DNA of 5,219 bases from positions 1-5,219 of the forward strand of contig JAILFF010000291.1 in NCBI GenBank assembly GCA_024697705.1, written 5' to 3'. The stretch comes from Ruminococcus sp. GTDB lineage: Bacteria; Bacillota; Clostridia; Oscillospirales; Ruminococcaceae. The position numbers and the translations under genes were made by a program. Within the stretch, counting starts at the first letter, position 1. Each line of letters begins with the position of its first letter. Below the pieces are notes generated by a model. It had not been told where the DNA came from. It saw nothing but the letters and a program-made list of their open reading frames with translations, and did not search any database. This document shows positions 1 to 4,981 of this stretch, piece after piece.

Positions 1-244
1 TGTTGTCACATTCGAGGATTCGGTCAAGGACGTACTGCGTAAGGTTCTCGGTCTCCTCGTAAAGATTCTCGATGAAACCGCAGTAATTGCGCATGACAAG
101 GCGGCGGTAATTGTCGTCGTCGATATCAAGCCCGCTCAGACTGAAAATAGTCTCGATAAGCTTGCTCACAACGTCGTTCCTTACGACATCGCGGAAGATT
201 ATGCAGTTTTCACATTCGGTCACGATCTTTCTAAGGTCGGTCAT
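1..244 (-). CDS. 5' part of an unidentified gene, possibly a DUF815-type AAA ATPase (runs off left edge)
   Basis: An open frame of 81 codons begins with ATG at 244-242 and reads leftward without a stop to the window edge, so only the N-terminus is visible. The start is supported by a GGGGTGA ribosome binding site at 249-255, four bases upstream. The protein begins MTDLRKIVTECENCIIFRDV and continues with an acidic, mostly helical-looking stretch containing a YRRLVMRNYCGFIENLYEE block and then LTQYVLDRIL. No signal peptide or membrane segment is visible. The layout (an FRDV-VV-KLIE segment, a YCxF segment, then LTxYVLDxIL) loosely reminds me of the N-terminal region of DUF815 ATP-binding proteins of Clostridia. 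This is recall of a pattern, not an alignment, and the Walker motifs would lie outside the window. Treat the function as unknown. The coding frame itself is well supported by start, ribosome site and length. Confidence 0.7.
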   Translation of the reverse strand, partial: MTDLRKIVTECENCIIFRDVVRNDVVSKLIETIFSLSGLDIDDDNYRRLVMRNYCGFIENLYEETENLTQYVLDRILECDN

Positions 245-261
245 AAAATCACCCCATTCTA

Positions 262-289
262 AAAGATAAAAGATAGAAGATAAAAGATA
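262..289. repeat. Heptamer tandem repeat, four copies
   Basis: Four head-to-tail 7-bp units are visible on the plus strand: AAAGATA (262-268), AAAGATA (269-275), GAAGATA (276-282) and AAAGATA (283-289), with one substitution in unit three. The array lies in the leader of the leftward gene that starts at 244. It sits just upstream of that gene's ribosome binding site, and reads TATCTTT/TATCTTC in the transcript direction. Copy-number change would alter leader length or promoter-to-gene distance but not the reading frame. Confidence 0.85.
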
Positions 290-305
290 ACTATGTTTTA
301 ACGAC

Positions 306-334
306 AGTATAGCTATTGTCTTGGTAAACAAGAC
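306..334 (-). promoter_or_regulatory. Weak candidate promoter for the gene starting at 244, inside overlapping hairpins
   Basis: Read leftward, TATACT (306-311) is a good -10 box. At a 17-bp spacing the -35 position is GTCTTG (329-334), a poor match to TTGACA. The same bases form two mutually exclusive hairpins. One is GACAGTA/TATTGTC around a TAGC loop (303-320, one G-T pair). The other is GTCTTG/CAAGAC around GTAAA (318-334), and the two share 318-320. Neither is followed by a U-run in the leftward direction, so a terminator for the GNAT unit is not supported here. The promoter call is tentative; an operator or attenuating structure is equally possible. Confidence 0.3.
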
Positions 335-358
335 GTTAGATGATCGGGTTATTTGCGT

Positions 359-868
359 TCAAGTGTTATCCGATATCTGTTTTATTGCCTTTCTCAAATT
401 AAGCTCTGTTGACTCTGTCCCCTGTGCTTCGGGCGGAAAAACAGCCGTTATCTGCGTATATCCGCTGTTCACCCAGAAATTCAGCCCCATATAATTCTTC
501 GCGGAAACAAGAAGCTCCGAATAGCCGAACTTTTTATTGTACATTTTATCGAGCAGCTTTAAAACATTTGTTCCGATCTTCTGTTTTCTGAACCTTTCAC
601 CCACGATAAATTCGAGAATGTAATACAGATCGTCGGGCTCGACTTCCATCACCCAGCAGTAGCCCGCAGCCTCTCCGCCGCAGACAAACGCGAAGCATTT
701 CGCGGGAAACTCTCTCGGTATCTCGGGCGCCGTTTCGTAAATATCTTCAAACGGAGACAGGGGCTTTCTTCCCTCGACCTCCATAAAATGCGGAACCGAT
801 TCTTCATAAATATCCTGCAAAGCCTTCCTGTAATTATCGGTATCCGTTATCAGCGTTAATTCGATCAT
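359..868 (-). CDS. GNAT-family N-acetyltransferase (second gene of pair)
   Basis: A complete 169-residue protein of the GNAT superfamily, which transfers an acetyl group from acetyl-CoA to an amine; the substrate cannot be read from the sequence. Motif A lies around residues 84-106 (ILEFIVGERFRKQKIGTNVL). The pyrophosphate-binding loop reads QKIGTN (96-101), close to the Q/R-x-x-G-x-G/A consensus but with Asn in the last position. Motif B is around 125-137, ending LNFWVNSGY. The ATG at 868 follows a TGAGGAA ribosome site at 874-880. The gene begins 16 bases after the stop of the upstream GNAT gene, so the two are almost certainly co-transcribed from the promoter at 1395-1423. No terminator is obvious after its stop. 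The N-terminal ~50 residues are not conserved in a way I recognise, so a specific name is not justified. The protein is expected to be cytoplasmic. Confidence 0.88.
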   Translation of the reverse strand: MIELTLITDTDNYRKALQDIYEESVPHFMEVEGRKPLSPFEDIYETAPEIPREFPAKCFAFVCGGEAAGYCWVMEVEPDDLYYILEFIVGERFRKQKIGTNVLKLLDKMYNKKFGYSELLVSAKNYMGLNFWVNSGYTQITAVFPPEAQGTESTELNLRKAIKQISDNT

Positions 869-884
869 TGATATTCCTCACGAT

Positions 885-1358
885 TCAAACAAACATCTCG
901 GTATACTTCCTGTAAACGCGGAATCCCACACTCTCGTAGAATTTCTCCGCGCCCTCATTGAAAGCCCAGTAGTCAAGCTCGATGCGGTCGAAGCCCTTCG
1001 CCCGTGCTTCGTTCTTACAGAAGTCAACAAGCGCCGTCGCAACGCCAATTCTGCGGTGATGCTCGTCCACGCCGAATTCCTCTATTTGATAAAAACGTCT
1101 TTCAAGGCTGTACGGGCTTTCGGGCTTTATGATATACTTCACCGTGGCAAAGCCGCATATCTCACTGCCGCAGACCGCCGCAATAACGTCTCCGTCGTCG
1201 CTGTCGAAAACGTCGTATACATGGTTTTGCAGCGCTTCGTTGAAGCCGGCGCGGAAAATATCGGGTCTGCCGTTCACATGGACATCGTTCACCTGAGCCC
1301 GCAGGCGGTTGATCTCTTCAAGCTCACTGCGTTCGGCGTATCTTACAGAAATATCCAT
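885..1358 (-). CDS. GNAT-family N-acetyltransferase (first gene of pair)
   Basis: A complete 157-residue GNAT acetyltransferase. The fold signature is clear. An N-terminal strand/helix (ISVRYAERSELEEINRLR) is followed by a central strand pair, then motif A at about 92-113 with the acetyl-CoA loop RRIGVA (102-107), matching Q/R-x-x-G-x-G/A exactly. Motif B at about 129-146 includes YWAFNEGAEKFYESVGF. The length is typical of single-domain GNATs. The ATG at 1358 has a GAGGTG ribosome site at 1363-1368 and a convincing promoter about 37 bp upstream. It is the first gene of a two-GNAT unit. The two proteins are clearly different from each other, so they are not a recent duplication. The acceptor substrate (small molecule, peptide or protein N-terminus) is unknown. 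Confidence 0.9.
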   Translation of the reverse strand: MDISVRYAERSELEEINRLRAQVNDVHVNGRPDIFRAGFNEALQNHVYDVFDSDDGDVIAAVCGSEICGFATVKYIIKPESPYSLERRFYQIEEFGVDEHHRRIGVATALVDFCKNEARAKGFDRIELDYWAFNEGAEKFYESVGFRVYRKYTEMFV

Positions 1359-1394
1359 AAAGCACCTCGCAAAAATAAGAATGTGTTACATTTT

Positions 1395-1423
1395 ATTATA
1401 CCATATCGGACAATGAAATGCAA
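1395..1423 (-). promoter_or_regulatory. Sigma-A-type promoter for the GNAT gene pair
   Basis: Read leftward: -35 TTGCAT (1418-1423), 17-bp spacer, and a perfect -10 TATAAT (1395-1400). The predicted transcript start is near 1388, giving a leader of about 30 bases before the ATG at 1358. It lies after the mscL terminator, so the GNAT pair is a separate transcription unit. Confidence 0.85.
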
Positions 1424-1453
1424 GCGTTTTCACGGCAAAAAAATTTTTTGCAC

Positions 1454-1488
1454 AAAAAAACGGACTTCTGCGGCTTGCGGAAATCCGT
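1454..1488 (-). terminator. Intrinsic terminator of mscL
   Basis: In the leftward direction the sequence forms a 9-bp stem, ACGGATTTC (1480-1488) with GAAGTCCGT (1460-1468). It has one G-U pair and an 11-base loop, and runs directly into a U-tract (plus-strand A-run at 1454-1460). It starts 17 bases after the mscL stop codon. Confidence 0.88.
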
Positions 1489-1504
1489 TCGTGAGCTATG
1501 TTAG

Positions 1505-1987
1505 TTATTTCGCCAGCGAAACAGGCACTTTTGATTCGTCAAGGATAGTAGTGCAGTTGGGGCAGCGTACCGCCTCGATGTTGATCTCGGTCTTGCAGTA
1601 TGGACAAGCCTTGGTGGTGGGAGCGGGCTCTTCCTCGGGCTTCTTTGCGAGAGCGGCAGCCTTTGAGGTCGCAGCGTTTATAGCTTTAAGCAGAATGAAA
1701 AGCACAAGCGCTATAATAATGAAGTTAACGACCGCCGAAAGGAATTTGCCGTAGCCGAATTCGGTGGTGCCTATCTTGAATGTACCCGCGCTGACAAGTA
1801 TCTCACCTGTTTCGGGGTCTTTCTTGGCGCCGCCTGTAATAAGCGAGATCAGCGGATTGATAAAGTTATCGGTCAGCGATGAAACGATATTTCCGAAAGC
1901 GCCGCCGACGATAACACCGATAGCCATATCCATTACGTTGCCCTTGAGCGCGAATTCCTTGAATTCGGTCATAAACTTTTTAAACAT
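1505..1987 (-). CDS. mscL: Large-conductance mechanosensitive channel MscL with C-terminal zinc ribbon
   Basis: MscL forms a homopentameric pore in the cytoplasmic membrane that opens under membrane tension to release solutes during hypo-osmotic shock. The 160-residue protein has the family N-terminus (EFKEFALKGNVMDMAIGVIV), an amphipathic start leading into TM1 at about 15-42 with the GxVxGGAFGxIV glycine pattern. A periplasmic loop spans about 45-80, and TM2 about 82-104 (VVNFIIIALVLFILL). After a charged Ala/Lys/Glu/Pro linker (about 108-126) comes a tail that standard ~136-residue MscL proteins lack: CPYC (128-131) and CPNC (142-145), a four-cysteine zinc-ribbon-like module. The ATG at 1987 matches the usual MscL start. 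Its ribosome site AAGGA (1999-2003) is rather far, 11 bases upstream. The gene has its own promoter and terminator and is therefore monocistronic. The channel call is secure; zinc binding by the tail is inferred from the cysteine spacing. Confidence 0.97.
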   Translation of the reverse strand: MFKKFMTEFKEFALKGNVMDMAIGVIVGGAFGNIVSSLTDNFINPLISLITGGAKKDPETGEILVSAGTFKIGTTEFGYGKFLSAVVNFIIIALVLFILLKAINAATSKAAALAKKPEEEPAPTTKACPYCKTEINIEAVRCPNCTTILDESKVPVSLAK

Positions 1988-2060
1988 GATGAAACACGTC
2001 CTTTATAAATATAAAATAGTGCGTTATCACGGCTTTTTATACCGCTTTTCGCCACTACAT

Positions 2061-2089
2061 AGTATAGCACATTCAAATCGAAAAGTCAA
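2061..2089 (-). promoter_or_regulatory. Sigma-A-type promoter of mscL with extended -10
   Basis: Read leftward: -35 TTGACT (2084-2089), 17-bp spacer, -10 TATACT (2061-2066), preceded by TGC (extended -10). The expected start is near 2054, so mscL has a leader of roughly 65 bases. It diverges from the tRNA promoter at 2191-2219. The ~100 bp between them is AT-rich, with A- and T-tracts that could serve as UP elements; I see no gene in it. Confidence 0.85.
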
Positions 2090-2190
2090 CCGCATGAACA
2101 GAGAAAATTAAAAAATTCTACAAAATTAAACGTCGTTATTGAACAAAATATTAACTTTATAAACAATTTGTAAATTCACGCTTTACCCCC

Positions 2191-2219
2191 TTGCCAAGCT
2201 CAAAATTATGTGCTATAAT
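2191..2219 (+). promoter_or_regulatory. Promoter of the tRNA-Gln pair
   Basis: TTGCCA (2191-2196), 17-bp spacer, perfect TATAAT (2214-2219) with a TGC extended -10 just before it. The AT-rich sequence upstream may help recruit polymerase. The start is expected near 2226, about 40 bases before the first tRNA. Confidence 0.87.
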
Positions 2220-2265
2220 AATTAAGCTGAATCACGCAAGACACAGTGAAATACAGCAGAGATAC

Positions 2266-2336
2266 TGGGATATAGCCAAGTGGTAAGGCAAGGGACTTTG
2301 ACTCCTTCACCATCGGTTCGAATCCGGTTATCCCAG
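2266..2336 (+). tRNA. tRNA-Gln (anticodon TTG)
   Basis: The cloverleaf can be drawn by hand. The acceptor stem is TGGGATA (2266-2272) with TATCCCA (2329-2335). The D stem is GCC/GGC (2275-2277, 2287-2289) around an AAGTGGTAA loop. The anticodon stem AGGGA/TCCTT surrounds CTTTGAC, giving anticodon TTG at 2298-2300 (reads CAA, and CAG by wobble). The variable loop has 4 bases and the T loop is TTCGAAT (2317-2323). The discriminator base is G2336. The next bases are CTG, so the 3' CCA is not encoded and must be added after transcription. It is co-transcribed with the second tRNA-Gln 16 bases downstream. Confidence 0.97.
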
Positions 2337-2352
2337 CTGTAAAATATGATAT

Positions 2353-2428
2353 TGGGGTATCGCCAAGTGGTAAGGCAGTGGACTCTGACTCCACCATTCC
2401 GTAGGTTCGAATCCTTCTACCCCAGCCA
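2353..2428 (+). tRNA. tRNA-Gln (anticodon CTG), CCA encoded
   Basis: The acceptor stem is TGGGGTA (2353-2359) with TACCCCA (2418-2424), discriminator G2425 and encoded CCA (2426-2428). The D arm is almost identical to that of the preceding tRNA. The anticodon stem GTGGA/TCCAC surrounds CTCTGAC, giving anticodon CTG at 2385-2387 (reads CAG). The T loop is TTCGAAT (2406-2412). The T stem GTAGG/CCTTC has an internal U-U opposition (2402 with 2416), and the variable loop (2395-2400) has six bases, one more than is usual for this isoacceptor. With the TTG tRNA it covers both glutamine codons. The similarity of the two suggests an old tandem duplication followed by anticodon change. Confidence 0.96.
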
Positions 2429-2435
2429 ATTAAAT

Positions 2436-2474
2436 CCCGTAATATCTCGTTTTTGATGGTATTACGGGTTTTTT
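2436..2474 (+). terminator. Intrinsic terminator after the tRNA-Gln pair
   Basis: A perfect 9-bp stem, CCCGTAATA (2436-2444) with TATTACGGG (2460-2468), encloses a 15-base loop and is followed immediately by six T (2469-2474). It starts eight bases after the encoded CCA and separates the tRNA unit from greA. Confidence 0.93.
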
Positions 2475-2494
2475 CTGTGCAAAAACGATTTGCG

Positions 2495-2506
2495 TTTCAA
2501 TTGAAA
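2495..2506. promoter_or_regulatory. 12-bp perfect palindrome just upstream of the greA promoter
   Basis: TTTCAATTGAAA is a perfect palindrome that ends eight bases before the -35 box of the greA-lysS promoter. Its position would suit an activator site or UP element. In AT-rich intergenic DNA such a palindrome can also arise by chance, so a regulatory role is only a possibility. Confidence 0.25.
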
Positions 2507-2514
2507 AAATTCTA

Positions 2515-2543
2515 TTGACAACTGCGCAGATTTGTATTATAAT
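2515..2543 (+). promoter_or_regulatory. Full-consensus sigma-A promoter of greA-lysS
   Basis: TTGACA (2515-2520), exactly 17 bp, then TATAAT (2538-2543): both boxes match the housekeeping consensus at every position, preceded by an A-rich stretch (2504-2509). This implies strong constitutive transcription. The expected start is near 2550, leaving about 65 bases of leader that contain a short GGC/GCC hairpin around 2553-2565. Confidence 0.93.
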
Positions 2544-2614
2544 AATAGGATAAGGCATACGCGCCTGCTAAATATGTCAATTATTATATTATTTATTGTA
2601 AAGGAGAAATTGCT

Positions 2615-3091
2615 ATGGCAAATACGATTTCCAGAGCGGTCAAGGAAAAACTGGAGAAACAGCTTGAATATCTCATTTCCGTAAGGAAAAAAGAGGTTGC
2701 GGAGCAGCTGAAAGAAGCTCGCTCGTTCGGTGACCTTTCCGAAAATGCGGAGTATGACGAGGCTAAAAACGAACAGGCAAAGCTTGCGCAGGAGATCGAG
2801 GACTTGCAGCAGACTCTCCGCGAGGCGGTCGTAGTCGATGACGACGATATCTCCGTTGACGAGGTAGGTTTCGGCTCGGTAGTCAAGCTGAAATTCATGG
2901 ACCGCAACATTATAAGAGAGTATCAGATCGTCGGCACCATCGAATCCGACCCCGATAACGGCAAGATCTCCGACGACTCCCCTATCGGAAAGGCGGCTCT
3001 CAAAAAGAAGGTCGGCGACTTCTTCGAGGTAGAAACTCCCGGCGGCACCATGAGACTTGAGGTCCTTGAAATTTCGAGAAAGAACAAGTAA
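2615..3091 (+). CDS. greA: Transcription elongation factor GreA
   Basis: GreA enters the secondary channel of RNA polymerase and stimulates cleavage of the 3' end of backtracked RNA, rescuing stalled complexes. The 158-residue length is the family norm. An N-terminal antiparallel coiled coil (about 1-75) carries the diagnostic tip ARSFGDLSENAEYDEAK, with the acidic pair Asp40 and Glu43 that coordinates the catalytic magnesium. A C-terminal FKBP-like domain (about 80-156) ends with the conserved SPIGKAALKKKVGD block (122-135) and a GxxxLEVLEI strand. The ATG at 2615 has a strong AAGGAG site at 2601-2606, eight bases upstream. It is the first gene after a consensus promoter. lysS follows 175 bases later on the same strand, the greA-lysS order known from many Firmicutes, and probably shares its transcript. 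Confidence 0.98.
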   Translation: MANTISRAVKEKLEKQLEYLISVRKKEVAEQLKEARSFGDLSENAEYDEAKNEQAKLAQEIEDLQQTLREAVVVDDDDISVDEVGFGSVVKLKFMDRNIIREYQIVGTIESDPDNGKISDDSPIGKAALKKKVGDFFEVETPGGTMRLEVLEISRKNK

Positions 3092-3149
3092 TTGTCGGAT
3101 TTGCGGAAACGATAAAACAGCGATATTCACGACTTGTCCGTTTTTTGTT

Positions 3150-3222
3150 ACAGGCAAGGGCTGCGACCTGACAGGCATACTTGCCCGCGCCCTGCGGGAA
3201 TCGCGTGACAGCGGCTCCCCGC
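3150..3222 (+). other. Structured GC-rich spacer between greA and lysS
   Basis: The 175-base gap holds several possible stems: GGCAAG (3153-3158) with CTTGCC (3180-3185), CCCGC/GCGGG around GCCCT (3184-3198), and GCGG/CCGC around four bases (3211-3222). The first and second overlap by two bases and could be alternatives. None is followed by a U-run, so it does not look like a terminator. No T-box core sequence and no recognisable riboswitch is visible. A six-T run at 3141-3146 has only a weak upstream stem. It could be an mRNA-processing or stability element, or a small dispersed repeat (see the motif shared with 4881-4893). Confidence 0.4.
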
Positions 3223-3266
3223 TTAAATAACATAAAAACTGCTTTTGATTTGAAAGGAATATATAA

Positions 3267-4853
3267 ATGAGCGAAGTAAATGAGAACGCTTCCCTTCCCG
3301 AAGAGGAACGGGAGCTTACACAGGAGGAGGTCAACTCCTACAAGAAGATACGAATGGAAAAGCTCGACGCATTGAAGGCTGACGGCTGCGACCCGTTCGA
3401 GATAACCAAGTTTGACGTAGACACCAGCTGCGCCGAAGCCAAGAAAAAGTATCAGGCTTGCGAGGCTGCCTGCAAGGACATAGCAGGTCCCGAAGATCTC
3501 GAAAAGCTTGTTGAACTGCTCGACGAGCGCCGCGTAAACGTAACTATCGCAGGCAGAATGATGTCCAAGCGCATGATGGGCAAGGCAAGCTTTATCGACC
3601 TGCGCGACAAGTCCGACAAGATACAGGTCTATGTCCGCATGAACGAGGTAGGCAAGGAGAGCTTCGACCGCTATGTCAAGAAGGGCGATATCGGCGATAT
3701 CGTCGGCATCAAGGGCTTTGTTTTCCGCACCAAGATGGGCGAGATCTCCGTACACGCCGAAAGCTTCACACTGCTCTCAAAGAACCTTCTCCCGCTGCCC
3801 GAAAAGTGGCACGGCTTGAAGGATCAGGACACCCGTTACAGACAGCGCTACACCGACCTTATCTGCAATCCCGAGGTAAAGGAGACCTTTATCAAGCGTT
3901 CAAAGATTATCTCGACGATACGCCGTTTCCTTGACGAGCGCGGATTCATGGAGGTCGAGACCCCCATGCTGGTATCGAACGCGGGCGGCGCCGCCGCACG
4001 ACCCTTCGAGACGCACTACAATGCTCTCGACGAGGACGTAAAGCTGCGTATCAGTCTGGAGCTCTATTTAAAGAGACTTATCGTCGGCGGTCTTGAAAGA
4101 GTATACGAAATAGGCAGGGTTTTCCGCAACGAAGGCGTGGACGCAAGGCACAACCCCGAATTTACGCTGATGGAGCTTTATCAGGCGTACACCGACTATC
4201 ACGGCATGATGGAGCTTACCGAAACGATGTTCAGACATCTTGCAAATGAGGTATGCGGAACTACGTCTATCCCCTACGGCGACAAGATCATTGATCTCGG
4301 TAAGCCTTTCGAGCGAATGACGATGGTCGAGGCGATAAAGAAGTACAGCGGCGTGGATTTTGCAGAGATCAAGACCACCGAAGAGGCAAAGGCGATAGCC
4401 AAGGAGCGCCATGTGGAGTTCGAGGAGCGTCACAAGCGCGGCGACATCATCAATCTGTTCTTCGAGGAATTTGTCGAGGAGCATCTGATCCAGCCGACGT
4501 TCATCACCGACCACCCGATAGAAATCTCTCCGCTGACAAAGCGCAAGCCCGACGCGCCCGACTACGTTGAGCGCTTCGAGCTGTTCATCAACACCTGGGA
4601 GATGTGCAACGCCTACTCCGAGCTCAACGACCCCATCGACCAGCGCGAGCGTTTCAAGGCACAGGAGGAGGCGCTTTCGCAGGGCGACGAGGAAGCCAAC
4701 CGCACCGATGAGGATTTCCTCCGCGCACTGGAGATTGGTATGCCTCCCACAGGCGGTATCGGCTACGGAATTGACAGACTGGTCATGCTGCTGACCAATT
4801 CACCGGCGATAAGGGATGTTTTGCTGTTCCCGACGATGAAGTCAATAGACTGA
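3267..4853 (+). CDS. lysS: Lysyl-tRNA synthetase, class II
   Basis: LysS attaches lysine to tRNA-Lys in the cytoplasm through a lysyl-adenylate. The 528-residue protein has the complete class II layout. An anticodon-binding OB fold spans about 90-170 (VTIAGRMMSKRMMGKASFIDLRD region). The linker with WHGLKDQDTRYRQRY (181-195) follows. Motif 1 is at about 220-235 (RFLDERGFMEVETPML). Motif 2 is at about 280-303 with FRNEG (286-290, Arg287 for ATP) and HNPEF (295-299). Motif 3 is at 491-510 with GIGYGIDR (Arg504). No key residue is missing. The N-terminus is about 20 residues longer than in compact homologues and is very acidic (EEERELTQEE). The ATG at 3267 is favoured because AAAGGA (3253-3258) lies eight bases upstream. 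The gene follows greA on the same strand. I see no separate promoter of quality in the gap, so it is probably read from the greA promoter. No clear intrinsic terminator follows it. Confidence 0.98.
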   Translation: MSEVNENASLPEEERELTQEEVNSYKKIRMEKLDALKADGCDPFEITKFDVDTSCAEAKKKYQACEAACKDIAGPEDLEKLVELLDERRVNVTIAGRMMSKRMMGKASFIDLRDKSDKIQVYVRMNEVGKESFDRYVKKGDIGDIVGIKGFVFRTKMGEISVHAESFTLLSKNLLPLPEKWHGLKDQDTRYRQRYTDLICNPEVKETFIKRSKIISTIRRFLDERGFMEVETPMLVSNAGGAAARPFETHYNALDEDVKLRISLELYLKRLIVGGLERVYEIGRVFRNEGVDARHNPEFTLMELYQAYTDYHGMMELTETMFRHLANEVCGTTSIPYGDKIIDLGKPFERMTMVEAIKKYSGVDFAEIKTTEEAKAIAKERHVEFEERHKRGDIINLFFEEFVEEHLIQPTFITDHPIEISPLTKRKPDAPDYVERFELFINTWEMCNAYSELNDPIDQRERFKAQEEALSQGDEEANRTDEDFLRALEIGMPPTGGIGYGIDRLVMLLTNSPAIRDVLLFPTMKSID

Positions 4854-4857
4854 GAAA

Positions 4858-4916
4858 CGTCGTAAATACGCGGGGTTTATGACCCGACAGGCAAGATTTA
4901 CGACCAACTTACGACC
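4858..4916. repeat. Nested inverted repeat and direct repeats downstream of lysS
   Basis: GTCGTAAAT (4859-4867) is perfectly inverted as ATTTACGAC (4896-4904). Within this 9-bp arm pair sits a second short stem, CGGG/CCCG (4871-4874, 4883-4886). TTACGACC then repeats directly at 4898-4905 and 4909-4916 with an 11-bp period, giving three copies of the GTCGTAA/TTACGAC core. It begins five bases after the lysS stop, where a terminator would be expected, but no U-run follows. It may be an mRNA 3'-end stem, a protein-binding site or remains of a small mobile repeat. Confidence 0.7.
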
Positions 4917-4934
4917 GAATTGTTGAGGACACGT

Positions 4935-4981
4935 TTGATAGAAAAAAGAATCCCGAAGCTGACTTGTGAACCGCCCCACAT
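4935..4981 (+). pseudogene. Possible start of a reading frame cut by the insertion sequence
   Basis: A TTG codon at 4935 has GAGG (4925-4928) six bases upstream and opens a frame reading (M)IEKRIPKLTCEPPHI before the sequence enters what appears to be the IS end near 4981. The frame then continues only a short way into IS sequence, to a TAA at 5013-5015. This is consistent with an insertion soon after the start of a gene. The stretch is short and begins with a non-ATG codon, so it could be chance. I cannot name the protein. Confidence 0.22.

Noticed and set aside
1056..1754. A 232-codon plus-strand open frame across the GNAT gene and mscL
   Set aside because: It lies antisense to two clearly identified genes, crosses the mscL terminator and the GNAT promoter, has no ribosome site and encodes no recognisable domain.
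2206..2397. A 63-codon minus-strand frame over the tRNA genes
   Set aside because: It is the reverse complement of two complete tRNA cloverleaves; its internal protein repetition only mirrors tRNA similarity.
3132..3146. Possible terminator between greA and lysS (GTCCG followed by six T)
   Set aside because: Only a 4-6 bp stem with a loop of 30 or more bases can be drawn upstream of the T-run, which is too weak to call.
3092..3266. T-box or lysine riboswitch controlling lysS
   Set aside because: No T-box core sequence or antiterminator bulge is visible, no terminator follows, and the spacer is too short for a lysine riboswitch.
2537..3755. Long minus-strand open frames opposite greA and the start of lysS (265 and 251 codons)
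   Set aside because: They are shadows of strongly conserved plus-strand genes; the protein sequences look non-natural and lack ribosome sites.
4068..4794. Open frames antisense to or out of frame with the lysS 3' half
   Set aside because: They overlap the catalytic core of LysS and show low-complexity translation typical of shadow frames.
4906..4981. Intrinsic terminator of lysS around the A-run at 4942-4947
   Set aside because: No stem precedes a T-run on the plus strand, and the leftward T-run (4942-4947) lacks a matching stem.
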